Below, one piece after another: positions 35,316 through 43,741 of a stretch of 64,000 nucleotides of DNA; positions within the stretch are counted from its first letter, which is position 1, and every line of letters begins with the position of its first letter. The notes beneath the pieces are model-generated. The model did no database searches, was not told the origin of the DNA, and worked only from the letters and a program-made list of their open reading frames with translations. The stretch is from Pseudomonas sp. CROZ-RG-20F-R04-15 (GTDB lineage Bacteria > Pseudomonadota > Gammaproteobacteria > Pseudomonadales > Pseudomonadaceae). Location of the stretch: positions 16,193 to 80,192 of the forward strand of contig NZ_JAKNQL010000027.1 of the NCBI RefSeq assembly GCF_022662375.1, read 5' to 3'. The position numbers were made by a program, and so were the translations under genes.

Positions 35316-36479
35316 ATGCACCGTTTTTTCGAGCAGCTGAGTTCCCGCATCATCGCGCCGTTCATGGCCGAATCCTCACGCAACAGCAAAGTCTGGCCGT
35401 GCCGCTGCGGCCAGTCGCTGTTCTTTCGCAACAGTCAGTGCCTGGCTTGCAACGCGTTGCTCGGTTATCAACCAGAAGAAAGTCGCCTGACTTCGCTACA
35501 GCCGGGGCCGTACGAGGGCACCTGGACGCTGGATGCCGATCCCGACGCCGGACTGTTCCGCCGTTGCGCCAACCTCGACACCGCTGCCGCGTGCAACTGG
35601 CTGCTGCCGGCCAACGATCACGACAGCCTGTGCGTCGCTTGCAGCCTCAATCGCACCATCCCCGACCTGTCCGTCCCGAACAACCCTGAACGCTGGCGCA
35701 AAGTCGAAATCGCCAAGCGGCGTCTCGTCGCTCAACTGATTACTCTCGGCTTGCCGGTGATTCCGAAAACCGTGGATGAAGACACCGGTCTGGCGTTCGA
35801 TTTCATCGGTGTCGACCTCGAAGGCAATGCGCCAATGACCGGCCACGCCAACGGCCTGATCACTCTCGACATCAAAGAAGCCGACGACGCCCACCGCGAG
35901 CAGGTGAGAGCGGCGATGCATGAACCCTATCGCACGTTGCTCGGGCATTTTCGTCATGAGGTCGGCCACTATTATTGGGATCGCCTGATCGCCAACGGCC
36001 CATGGCTCGGTTCATTCCGCAGCCTGTTCGGCGACGAACGCGCCAGTTACGCCGAGGCGCTTGATCGTCACTATCAACAAGGCGCACCGCAGGACTGGCC
36101 ACAGCAATACGTCAGTGCCTACGCAACCATGCACCCGTGGGAGGACTGGGCGGAAACCTGGGCGCATTACCTGCACATGATGGACGCCGTGGACACGGCG
36201 CTGGGGTTTGGCATGAGCGCACGGGAAATGGATTTCGACTACCAGCCGTTTCCGACCAGCACGCTGTACGACCCGGAGCATCCCGGTGGCGAGGCGTTTC
36301 TGTCGTTCGTCAACGCGTGGATCGAACTGGCGGGCATGCTCAACGAATTGTCACGGAGCATGGGCCAGCCGGATTTCTACCCGTTCGTACTGCCGGCGCC
36401 GGCGATTGCCAAGCTGCACTTCATTCATCTGGTGATCCAGCAGGCGGGCGGCAGGGCGGACGAGGTACTGGCCCTGTAG
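35316..36479 (+). CDS. putative zinc-binding metallopeptidase
   Basis: 387 residues. Two N-terminal CxC/CxxC zinc-ribbon-like sites (PCRCGQ, CLACN) and a third (CVACSLN) precede a peptidase-like domain with the gluzincin motif HEVGHYYWD at about residue 212. A possible third ligand region (EDWAETWAHYLHMMD) lies downstream. This layout matches the putative zinc-binding metallopeptidase family (formerly an unknown-function domain), whose substrates are not known to me. There is no signal peptide, so it is cytoplasmic. It stands between ligA and ffs, alone. Confidence 0.82.
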   Translation: MHRFFEQLSSRIIAPFMAESSRNSKVWPCRCGQSLFFRNSQCLACNALLGYQPEESRLTSLQPGPYEGTWTLDADPDAGLFRRCANLDTAAACNWLLPANDHDSLCVACSLNRTIPDLSVPNNPERWRKVEIAKRRLVAQLITLGLPVIPKTVDEDTGLAFDFIGVDLEGNAPMTGHANGLITLDIKEADDAHREQVRAAMHEPYRTLLGHFRHEVGHYYWDRLIANGPWLGSFRSLFGDERASYAEALDRHYQQGAPQDWPQQYVSAYATMHPWEDWAETWAHYLHMMDAVDTALGFGMSAREMDFDYQPFPTSTLYDPEHPGGEAFLSFVNAWIELAGMLNELSRSMGQPDFYPFVLPAPAIAKLHFIHLVIQQAGGRADEVLAL

Positions 36480-36545
36480 GCGCTGCTGCAGGCTGCGATC
36501 TTTATGTCTTTGACCTTGTTCATGTTTTTAATCTGAAACCAACGG

Positions 36546-36573
36546 TTGTAACTTCGTCTCAGATAGGTACAAT
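36546..36573 (+). promoter_or_regulatory. promoter of the SRP RNA gene
   Basis: TTGTAA and TACAAT with 16 bases between, about 33 bases before the mature RNA 5' end. A precursor 5' part would be trimmed. Confidence 0.55.
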
Positions 36574-36605
36574 GGCGCGGCTCGCCGACAGGCAAGCGTC
36601 GTTAT

Positions 36606-36716
36606 GGTGACCCCATCGGTCCCCCCGCAACGATTACCCGTGAACCTGGTCAGAGCCGGAAGGCAGCAGCCACAGCGGGAACATTGTGTGCCGGGGTGTG
36701 GCTGGTGGGGTTACCA
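36606..36716 (+). ncRNA. ffs: signal recognition particle 4.5S RNA
   Basis: About 110 bases folding as one long hairpin: GGTGACCCC at the 5' end pairs with GGGGTTACC at the 3' end. The conserved apical region is present: the tetraloop side AGCCGGAAGGCAGCAGCC and the opposite strand, as in the E. coli 4.5S RNA. It binds Ffh and targets membrane proteins to FtsY. A terminator follows. Confidence 0.95.
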
Positions 36717-36747
36717 CCTTAACGAACAATCGAACGCTTCAACCAGA

Positions 36748-36779
36748 ACTGCATGGGTTTCGCCCACTGCGGTTTTTTT
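36748..36779 (+). terminator. intrinsic terminator of ffs
   Basis: GCATGGG, loop TTTCG, CCCACTGC, then GG and seven T, about 35 bases after the SRP RNA. Confidence 0.75.
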
Positions 36780-36812
36780 GTGTCTGCGATTTGGCCAGCG
36801 CCCTGAGTCAAC

Positions 36813-36901
36813 TGTGGGAGCGAGCCTGCTCGCGAAGGCGTCAGACCTGCCAGAGATGAGACGACTGAGACACCGCTTTCGCGAGCAGGCTCGCTCCCAC
36901 A
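36813..36901. repeat. REP doublet
   Basis: Inverted arms 36813-36835 and 36879-36901, between ffs and the convergent solute-binding protein gene, ending four bases before that gene's stop codon. Confidence 0.9.
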
Positions 36902-36905
36902 GGGG

Positions 36906-37655
36906 TTATGGGGTGGCTTCAGAGCTGCCGGTATATAACCGGATAATCTCATCAATCTCCCCCGACATTTTCATCCGCAGCAACGTGCGCAATATCCGCT
37001 GCACCGGCACTTTCGGATCATTCCTCACATAGCAGCCGACTTTCTGCTCCTGCAACACCGCGACACCTTGCAACTGCTTTTCAGGCATCAGACGCTGATT
37101 GAACCAGTCCAGCGTCCACTGATTGCTCACCGCATAGCGATAACGCCCGGCCAACAGCTTCTCCAATACCTGCTCCTGATTTCGCGCATCTTCGCGTTGC
37201 AGCCGATCAGCGTCGAACAGCGGTTGCAGGGTAGGGTAGGTATAGCCCAGCACGGTGCCGATGGATTGGCGGGGCAGAAGCGCGGGGTTGGCGCTGGCCG
37301 GTTGACCCTTGCGGCTGATCAACAGATCACGCTGAAACAACAGCGGCAGACTCCAGATGTAATCCCCCGACTGATTCGGCAGCCACGACTGTGCGGCATA
37401 GCAGCGCACGTCGATCTCTCCATGTTCCATCGCGGTCTGCACGCGGGCGCGGGGCAGCACGTGAAACTCGGCCGGTACGCCGACCTGTGTGGCCAGGCTG
37501 AGCATCAGGTCGTAGAGAATGCCTTGGGTAGGGCGGCCGCGTTCGAATTGCACCATCGGCATCGCCCAGCTGTCGGGCATGGCGAAGCGCAACGGGGTTT
37601 CCGCTGCCGTCACATTCAGGCTGATTCCCAGCAACGCCCCCAAGGCCCAACGCAT
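36906..37655 (-). CDS. orphan periplasmic solute-binding protein, family 3
   Basis: 249 residues with a signal peptide (cut near residue 18, NVTAA). The rest fits the extracellular solute-binding protein family 3 fold (QGILYDLMLSLATQVGVPAE, GEIDVRCYAAQSW, IGTVLGYTYPTLQPLFDADR). There are no ABC permease or ATPase genes beside it, so it may serve as a sensor or a stray transport component. Ligand unknown. It is divergent from dnaX. Confidence 0.82.
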   Translation of the reverse strand: MRWALGALLGISLNVTAAETPLRFAMPDSWAMPMVQFERGRPTQGILYDLMLSLATQVGVPAEFHVLPRARVQTAMEHGEIDVRCYAAQSWLPNQSGDYIWSLPLLFQRDLLISRKGQPASANPALLPRQSIGTVLGYTYPTLQPLFDADRLQREDARNQEQVLEKLLAGRYRYAVSNQWTLDWFNQRLMPEKQLQGVAVLQEQKVGCYVRNDPKVPVQRILRTLLRMKMSGEIDEIIRLYTGSSEATP

Positions 37656-37800
37656 AAACGCTCCGGTAATTCCCGATCCCGAGCCGATAAAAGCCTCTGC
37701 TGATGCAGCTTAGCCATATTAGACGAGGACACCGGATGCAATTTTGCCCTTGCTCCGCTAGCATTAGCCGCTTCTGCTTCCTTCGCTGCGACGGTTTTCG

Positions 37801-39903
37801 ATGAGTTATCAGGTTCTTGCACGTAAATGGCGTCCGCGCTCGTTCCGCGAAATGGTCGGCCAGACCCATGTGCTCAAAGCTCTGATCAATGCCTTGGACA
37901 GCCAGCGGCTGCACCACGCGTACCTGTTCACCGGTACGCGCGGGGTGGGTAAAACCACGATTGCGCGGATCATTGCCAAATGCCTGAACTGTGAGACAGG
38001 TATCACTTCCAGCCCGTGCGGCGAATGCTCGGTATGTCGGGAAATCGACGAAGGTCGTTTCGTCGACCTGATCGAGATCGACGCCGCGAGCCGCACCAAG
38101 GTCGAAGACACCCGCGAATTGCTCGACAACGTGCAGTACGCCCCGAGCCGTGGGCGCTTCAAGGTCTACCTGATCGACGAAGTGCACATGCTTTCCAGCC
38201 ATTCCTTCAATGCGCTGCTGAAAACCCTCGAAGAGCCGCCTCCTTACGTCAAGTTCATCCTCGCGACCACTGACCCGCAGAAACTTCCGGCAACGATTTT
38301 GTCGCGCTGTCTGCAGTTCTCGCTGAAGAACATGACGCCCGAGCGTGTGGTCGAGCATTTGACCCACGTTCTCACTGCCGAAAACGTGCCGTTCGAAGAC
38401 GATGCACTGTGGCTGCTCGGTCGCGCCGCTGACGGCTCGATGCGTGACGCCATGAGCCTGACCGATCAGGCGATTGCCTTCGGTGAAGGCAAGGTTCTGG
38501 CCACTGACGTGCGGGCGATGCTCGGCACGCTGGATCACGGTCAGGTCTACGACGTCCTGCATTCGCTGATCGAAGGCGACGCCAAGGCGTTGCTCGAGGG
38601 CGTGCGTCATCTGGCCGAGCAAGGCCCGGACTGGAACGGCGTGCTCTCGGAAATTCTCAACGTGCTGCACCGCGTGGCCATCGCTCAGGCGTTGCCGGAA
38701 GGCGTCGACAACGGGCACGGCGACCGCGATCGCGTGTTGGCACTGGCGCAGGCCTTGCCGGCCGAAGACGTGCAGTTCTACTACCAGATGGGCCTGATCG
38801 GCCGCCGCGATTTGCCGCTGGCGCCGGACCCGCGTGGTGGCTTCGAGATGGTCCTGCTGCGGATGCTGGCCTTCCGGCCCGCCGATACCGCGGACGCCCC
38901 GAGGCAACCGCTAAAGCCAGTGGGGATCAGCCAGGCCACAGTTGATTCCGCAAACTCCGTGGCTGCCGCGCCCAAGCCTGCGCCGGTAGTCGCTGCGGCT
39001 GTTGCGCCGGCTCCCGTTCCAGCGCCGGCGCCCGTCGCTACACCCGCGCCGGCTCCCGCGCCTGCGCCGGTTGCGCCCGTTGCCGCGCCAGAACCTGAAC
39101 CTGCGCCTGTCGTCGCCGAAGCCGTCGTCGATCTGCCGTGGAATGACCCGGTGGAGCCCGAGGCGGAGCCTGAGCCCGAACCCGCGCAGCAACCTGCCGT
39201 CGAGCCGGTGCTGGAAACCACCGCCGAGCAACCCGAGTTGCCGCCGATGCCGTTGCCGACCCCGGACAGCGTCGTCCCGGAGGCGCCTGAGTGGGCTGCC
39301 GCGCCGATCCCCGAGCCGTCGGTCGCCGAGGTCGATGCTGCCACACCGGGCGCGGACATGGACGACGAGCCACCGCTGGACGAGGACTACATCGAGCCGG
39401 ACATGGATTCGGCGTACAGCTACCTCGACGAACTGGCCATCGAACACGCCGCCGAACCTGCCCCGGAACCCGAGCCAGAACCGGCTGCGGCACCGGCAAC
39501 AGGTCTGGCGTTGCAATGGCTGGAACTGTTCCCGAAACTGCCGATTTCCGGCATGACCGGCAGCATCGCCGCCAACTGCACGCTGATCGCGGTGGATGGC
39601 GACCATTGGCTGATGCACCTCGATCCTGCGCACAGCGCATTGTTCAACGCCACGCAGCAACGTCGTCTGAATGATGCGTTGAATCAGTTCCACGGTCGCA
39701 CGCTGAGCCTGACCATTGAACTGATCAAGCCCGAGCAGGAAACCCCGGCCCAGGCCGCGTCCCGCCGTCGTGCCAATCGTCAGCGCGAGGCGGAGGAGTC
39801 GATCCACGGCGATCCGTTCATCCAGCAGATGGTTCAGCAGTTCGGCGCGGTGGTGCGACACGATACTATTGAACCTGTCGAGGCTCTGGTCACTCAGGGC
39901 TAA
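37801..39903 (+). CDS. dnaX: DNA polymerase III subunit tau/gamma
   Basis: 700 residues. The AAA+ clamp-loader core is at about 1-370: Walker A GTRGVGKTT, four-Cys zinc site (C...CGECSVC), Walker B LIDEVHML, sensor 1 LATTDPQKLP and the SRC arginine finger. A very long Ala/Pro/Glu-rich linker (about 385-555) leads to the C-terminal tau domains that bind DnaB and the polymerase. No A6G-like slippery run is seen where E. coli makes gamma by frameshifting. It is the first gene of dnaX-ybaB. Confidence 0.95.
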   Translation: MSYQVLARKWRPRSFREMVGQTHVLKALINALDSQRLHHAYLFTGTRGVGKTTIARIIAKCLNCETGITSSPCGECSVCREIDEGRFVDLIEIDAASRTKVEDTRELLDNVQYAPSRGRFKVYLIDEVHMLSSHSFNALLKTLEEPPPYVKFILATTDPQKLPATILSRCLQFSLKNMTPERVVEHLTHVLTAENVPFEDDALWLLGRAADGSMRDAMSLTDQAIAFGEGKVLATDVRAMLGTLDHGQVYDVLHSLIEGDAKALLEGVRHLAEQGPDWNGVLSEILNVLHRVAIAQALPEGVDNGHGDRDRVLALAQALPAEDVQFYYQMGLIGRRDLPLAPDPRGGFEMVLLRMLAFRPADTADAPRQPLKPVGISQATVDSANSVAAAPKPAPVVAAAVAPAPVPAPAPVATPAPAPAPAPVAPVAAPEPEPAPVVAEAVVDLPWNDPVEPEAEPEPEPAQQPAVEPVLETTAEQPELPPMPLPTPDSVVPEAPEWAAAPIPEPSVAEVDAATPGADMDDEPPLDEDYIEPDMDSAYSYLDELAIEHAAEPAPEPEPEPAAAPATGLALQWLELFPKLPISGMTGSIAANCTLIAVDGDHWLMHLDPAHSALFNATQQRRLNDALNQFHGRTLSLTIELIKPEQETPAQAASRRRANRQREAEESIHGDPFIQQMVQQFGAVVRHDTIEPVEALVTQG

Positions 39904-39970
39904 TAACTGAAGGCGCTCGGCTTCATTGGCCGGGCGCTGTTTTGATCCAAGTACTTTTGAGGTGATTCCC

Positions 39971-40309
39971 ATGATGAAAGGTGGCATGGCCGGCCTGATG
40001 AAGCAGGCACAGCAGATGCAGGAAAAAATGGCCAAGATGCAGGAAGAACTGGCCAACGCCGAAGTCACCGGTAAGGCCGGCGGCGATATGGTCACCGTGG
40101 TGATGACCGGTCGTCACGACGTCAAAAGCGTCAGCATCGACCCGAGCCTGGTTGAGGGCATGAGCGAAGATGACAAAGAAATGCTGGAAGCGGTCATCGC
40201 CTCCGCCGTCAACGACGCTGTCCGTAAGATCGAAAAAAACAGCCAGGACAAAATGGGCAACATGACCGCCGGCATGAACCTGCCAGCCGGTATGAAACTG
40301 CCATTCTGA
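39971..40309 (+). CDS. ybaB: YbaB/EbfC nucleoid-associated protein
   Basis: 112 residues starting MMKGGMAGLMKQAQQMQEKM, a classic YbaB/EbfC start, with a short Met/Gln/Lys-rich helix and the central VTGKAGGDMVTVVMTG. It binds DNA as a dimer. GAGG lies eight bases before the first of two adjacent ATG codons. It follows dnaX by 67 bases. A strong terminator separates it from the following gene; recR, its usual next neighbour, comes one gene later. Confidence 0.95.
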   Translation: MMKGGMAGLMKQAQQMQEKMAKMQEELANAEVTGKAGGDMVTVVMTGRHDVKSVSIDPSLVEGMSEDDKEMLEAVIASAVNDAVRKIEKNSQDKMGNMTAGMNLPAGMKLPF

Positions 40310-40338
40310 TTCGCCAATCGGCGACAGATGAGCTACAC

Positions 40339-40368
40339 AAAATGCCAGGCATTGCGCCTGGCATTTTT
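40339..40368 (+). terminator. intrinsic terminator after ybaB
   Basis: AAAATGCCAGGC, loop, GCCTGGCATTTTT, 30 bases after the ybaB stop. Confidence 0.93.
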
Positions 40369-40378
40369 GTTTCTGGCC

Positions 40379-40492
40379 GATCGTTCCCACGCTCTGCGTG
40401 GGAATGCAGCCCGGGACGCTCCGCGTTCCAAGTCCAGAGCCGAACGCGGAGCGTCCGTTGCGGCATTCCCACGCGGAGCATGGGAACGATCA
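40379..40492. repeat. GATCGTTCCCACGC inverted repeat, copy 2
   Basis: The same element as at 35161-35269: outer arms GATCGTTCCCACGC and GGGAACGATC, inner CGTGGGAATGC / GCATTCCCACGC, centre with GACGCTCCGCGTT. It lies between the ybaB terminator and the CurA-like gene. Confidence 0.85.
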
Positions 40493-40585
40493 ATCCCGGC
40501 CAACTGAATAAACATCGAACGCGCAAAAGCCACAACGGTCTGCTCCCTATACCCGCTGAATTCATCATTCACAGGAGACGCTGAC

Positions 40586-41620
40586 ATGTCCGACCCTCTC
40601 ACGCTCAACCAACGTTTCGTTCTCGCCTCGCGCCCGGTCGGCGCGCCGACCCCGGAAAACTTCCGCCTCGAACGCGAAGCGCTGCCGGATCTTGCGGATG
40701 GCGAGGTGTTGTTGAAAACTCTCTACCTGTCCCTCGATCCCTACATGCGCGGACGCATGAGCGACGCTCCTTCCTACGCCGCCCCGGTACAAATCGGCGA
40801 AGTGATGACCGGTGGTGCTGTCAGCCGTATCGAGGATTCGCGTCATCCGAAATTCCATAAAGGCGATCTGGTGGTCGGGGCCACTGGTTGGCAGAGCCAC
40901 AGCATCAGCGACGGGCGCAACATCATCCCGATCCCGTCCGGGCTGCCAAGTCCGTCGATGGCGCTGGGCGTGCTGGGCATGCCGGGCATGACTGCGTACA
41001 TGGGCCTGATGGACATTGGTCAGCCGAAAGAAGGCGAAACACTCGTTGTTGCCGCTGCATCCGGTGCCGTGGGTTCTGTGGTCGGCCAAGTGGCGAAGAT
41101 CAAAGGCCTGCGTACGGTCGGTGTGGCCGGTGGTGCCGAAAAGTGCAAATACGTGGTCGAGGAACTGGGCTTTGACGCCTGCATCGATCACAAGGCTGCC
41201 GATTTCGCCGAGCAACTGGCCAAGGCTTGCCCCGACGGCATCGACATCTATTACGAAAACGTCGGTGGCCATGTGTTCGACGCGGTAGTACCGCTGCTTA
41301 ACGCCAAGGCGCGCATTCCGCTGTGCGGGCTGATCGCCGGTTACAACGCTGCTGAAGCGCCGAAAGGCCCGGATCGTCTGCCGCTGTTGCAGCGCACACT
41401 GCTGACCAAGCGCGTGCGGATTCAGGGCTTTATCGTGTTCGACGACTACGGCGATCGCCAGCCGGAATTCATCAGCCACATGGTGCCGTGGGTGCGCGAC
41501 GGCAAGGTGAAGTTCCGCGAGGACGTGGTCGATGGCCTGGAGCAGGCGCCCGAGGCGTTTATCGGTCTGCTGGAGGGGCGCAACTTCGGCAAACTGGTGG
41601 TGAAGGTCGCGCAGGACTGA
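40586..41620 (+). CDS. NADP-dependent oxidoreductase, CurA/leukotriene B4 dehydrogenase type
   Basis: 344 residues of the zinc-free medium-chain dehydrogenase/reductase superfamily. The N-terminal catalytic fold (LSLDPYMRGRM is a family signature) is followed by the nucleotide-binding domain with AASGAVGSVVGQVAKIKG and the NADP-pocket Lys region. CurA-type enzymes reduce conjugated enones with NADPH. AGGAGA precedes the ATG. It has its own terminator-bounded position, inserted between ybaB and recR, which in many bacteria are adjacent. Confidence 0.9.
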   Translation: MSDPLTLNQRFVLASRPVGAPTPENFRLEREALPDLADGEVLLKTLYLSLDPYMRGRMSDAPSYAAPVQIGEVMTGGAVSRIEDSRHPKFHKGDLVVGATGWQSHSISDGRNIIPIPSGLPSPSMALGVLGMPGMTAYMGLMDIGQPKEGETLVVAAASGAVGSVVGQVAKIKGLRTVGVAGGAEKCKYVVEELGFDACIDHKAADFAEQLAKACPDGIDIYYENVGGHVFDAVVPLLNAKARIPLCGLIAGYNAAEAPKGPDRLPLLQRTLLTKRVRIQGFIVFDDYGDRQPEFISHMVPWVRDGKVKFREDVVDGLEQAPEAFIGLLEGRNFGKLVVKVAQD

Positions 41621-41686
41621 GTATTTGACGCTGGCCAGAGGCGCGGGTATAAACCGCGTCTCGTTGTTTTGTCGGACTTTTTACCC

Positions 41687-42289
41687 ATGAGCTTCAGCCC
41701 TTTGATTCGCCAACTGATCGACGCGCTGCGCACCTTGCCGGGCGTGGGTCAGAAAACCGCCCAGCGCATGGCGTTGCAGATGCTCGAGCGTGACCGCAGC
41801 GGCGGCTTGCGTCTGGCCCAGGCCCTGAGCCAGGCCATGGAGGGCGTCGGGCATTGTCGCCAGTGCCGCACGCTGACCGAAGACGATCTGTGCCCGCAAT
41901 GCGCCGATACCCGCCGTGACGACACGCTGCTGTGCGTGGTGGAAGGGCCGATGGATGTGTATGCGGTCGAGCAGACCGGTTTCCGTGGGCGCTACTTCGT
42001 GCTCAAGGGGCATTTGTCGCCGCTCGATGGTCTGGGGCCTGAAGCGATCGGTATTCCGCAGTTGATGACGCGGATCGAAGAGGCAGGGACGTTTGCCGAA
42101 GTCATTCTCGCGACCAACCCGACGGTGGAAGGTGAGGCCACAGCGCATTACATCGCGCAGTTGCTGAGCAACAAAGGCCTGATCGCTTCGCGGATTGCCC
42201 ACGGCGTGCCGTTGGGTGGTGAGCTGGAGTTGGTTGATGGCGGCACGCTGGCGCATTCGTTTGCCGGGCGTAAACCGATTTCCCTCTAA
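41687..42289 (+). CDS. recR: recombination mediator protein RecR
   Basis: 200 residues, family length. The helix-hairpin-helix LRTLPGVGQKTAQRMA, a four-Cys zinc finger (CRQC...CPQC), a Toprim domain (VVEGPMDVYAVEQTG, ATNPTVEGEATA) and the C-terminal GVPLGGELELVDGGTL are all there. It acts with RecF and RecO in loading RecA on gapped DNA. The start at 41687 fits the family; the upstream in-frame ATG at 41669 adds six residues. Confidence 0.96.
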   Translation: MSFSPLIRQLIDALRTLPGVGQKTAQRMALQMLERDRSGGLRLAQALSQAMEGVGHCRQCRTLTEDDLCPQCADTRRDDTLLCVVEGPMDVYAVEQTGFRGRYFVLKGHLSPLDGLGPEAIGIPQLMTRIEEAGTFAEVILATNPTVEGEATAHYIAQLLSNKGLIASRIAHGVPLGGELELVDGGTLAHSFAGRKPISL

Positions 42290-42315
42290 GTTAGGCGTTG
42301 TTTGATTTGACGCCC

Positions 42316-42388
42316 TCGCGAGCAGGCTCGCTCCCACATTGGTTTTGTGTCGTTTACAAATCCTCTGTGGGAGCGAGCTTGCTCGCGA
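42316..42388. repeat. REP doublet
   Basis: Inverted arms 42316-42338 and 42366-42388, the second a GAGCTTGCTCGC variant, between recR and the acyl-CoA dehydrogenase gene. Confidence 0.88.
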
Positions 42389-42430
42389 ATGGCGCACCTC
42401 GGTCAATCTGATTCACACAATCTTGTTGTA

Positions 42431-42450
42431 AACCAAGCAAGCGCTCGGTT
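42431..42450 (+). promoter_or_regulatory. candidate operator before acyl-CoA dehydrogenase
   Basis: AACCAAGCAAGCGCTCGGTT is an imperfect palindrome of the AACCAAGC...GCTTGGTT kind often bound by TetR regulators of acyl-CoA genes. It ends 32 bases before the start codon. No regulator gene lies nearby. Confidence 0.4.
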
Positions 42451-42482
42451 AAGTTCGGCGAACCCTTCCGTGGAGCTCGCCC

Positions 42483-43631
42483 ATGCCGGCCTTTCAGGAA
42501 TACTTCGACCCCAGCCACCAATTGGTCCGCGACAGCGTCAGACGCTTCGTCGAACGCGAGATCCTGCCGGACATCGATCAGTGGGAAGAAGCCGAAAGCT
42601 TCCCCCGTGAGCTGTACCTGAAGGCGGGCGCGGCGGGCATCCTCGGCATTGGCTATCCCGAAGCGCTCGGTGGTAGTCATGAAGGCGATCTGTTCGCCAA
42701 GGTCGCCGCCAGCGAGGAGTTGATGCGCTGTGGCTCTGGCGGGCTGGTAGCGGGGCTCGGCTCGCTGGATATCGGCTTGCCACCGATCGTCAAATGGGCG
42801 CGTCCCGAAGTTCGTGACCGCGTCGTGCCACAAGTGCTTGGCGGCGAAAAGATCAGCGCATTGGCCGTCACCGAGCCGGGCGGCGGCTCCGACGTCGCCA
42901 ACCTGCAAACCCGCGCCGTGCGTGACGGCGATTTCTATCGCGTCAGCGGCAGCAAAACCTTTATCACCAGTGGCGTGCGCGCCGATTACTACACCGTCGC
43001 GGTGCGCACCGGTGCGCCGGGTTTCGGCGGCATCAGCCTGTTGTTGATCGAGAAGGGCACGCCGGGCTTCACCGTCGGTCGGCAGTTGAAGAAAATGGGT
43101 TGGTGGGCGTCGGACACCGCTGAATTGTTCTTCGACGATTGCCGCGTGCCTGTGGGCAATCTGATCGGTGCCGAAAACATGGGCTTCGCCTGCATCATGG
43201 GCAATTTTCAGAGCGAACGGCTGGCGTTGGCGTTGATGGCCAACATGACCTCACAGCTTGCGCTGGAACAAAGCCTGAAATGGGCGCGCGAGCGTGAAGC
43301 GTTTGGCAAACCGATCGGCAAGTTTCAGGTGATCAAGCATCGCCTCGCCGAGATGGCCACGGCGCTGGAGGTCTCGCGGGAATTCACTTACAGACAAGCA
43401 GCGAAGATGGCGGCGGGACAGAGCGTGATCAAGGAGATTTCGATGGCGAAGAATTTTGCTACGGATACTTCGGACCGGATTACCACCGAGGCGGTGCAGA
43501 TTCTTGGCGGGCTCGGTTACATGCGCGAGAGTCTGGTGGAACGGCTGTATCGGGATAACCGCATTCTTTCGATTGGCGGCGGGACGCGAGAGGTGATGAA
43601 CGAGATCATCAGCAAGCAGATGGGGCTTTAG
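42483..43631 (+). CDS. acyl-CoA dehydrogenase
   Basis: 382 residues, the usual size. The FAD/substrate stretches are present: ALAVTEPGGGSDVANLQT, the KTFITSG strand, ERLALALMANM and the C-terminal EAVQILGGLGYMRE with IGGGTREVMNEIISKQMGL. The likely catalytic base lies just before the last signature. It introduces a trans-2 double bond in an acyl-CoA; chain specificity cannot be told. It is monocistronic, with a candidate TetR-type palindrome at its promoter. Confidence 0.92.
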   Translation: MPAFQEYFDPSHQLVRDSVRRFVEREILPDIDQWEEAESFPRELYLKAGAAGILGIGYPEALGGSHEGDLFAKVAASEELMRCGSGGLVAGLGSLDIGLPPIVKWARPEVRDRVVPQVLGGEKISALAVTEPGGGSDVANLQTRAVRDGDFYRVSGSKTFITSGVRADYYTVAVRTGAPGFGGISLLLIEKGTPGFTVGRQLKKMGWWASDTAELFFDDCRVPVGNLIGAENMGFACIMGNFQSERLALALMANMTSQLALEQSLKWAREREAFGKPIGKFQVIKHRLAEMATALEVSREFTYRQAAKMAAGQSVIKEISMAKNFATDTSDRITTEAVQILGGLGYMRESLVERLYRDNRILSIGGGTREVMNEIISKQMGL

Positions 43632-43657
43632 ATTTTGCGTTGAGGCTGCCGGCCCCT

Positions 43658-43720
43658 TCGCGAGCAGGCTCGCTCCCACAGGAGAATGCATTCCAAATGT
43701 GGGAGCGAGCCTGCTCGCGA
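43658..43720. repeat. REP doublet
   Basis: Inverted arms 43658-43680 and 43698-43720, between the convergent acyl-CoA dehydrogenase and apt genes. Confidence 0.9.
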
Positions 43721-43741
43721 AAGCGGTCTGACAGGCGCTAT

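Noticed and set aside
38911..40095. Long minus-strand frame opposite the dnaX linker
   Set aside because: It arises from the GCG/CCG-rich Ala/Pro coding of the tau linker and yields low-complexity Arg/Gly protein.
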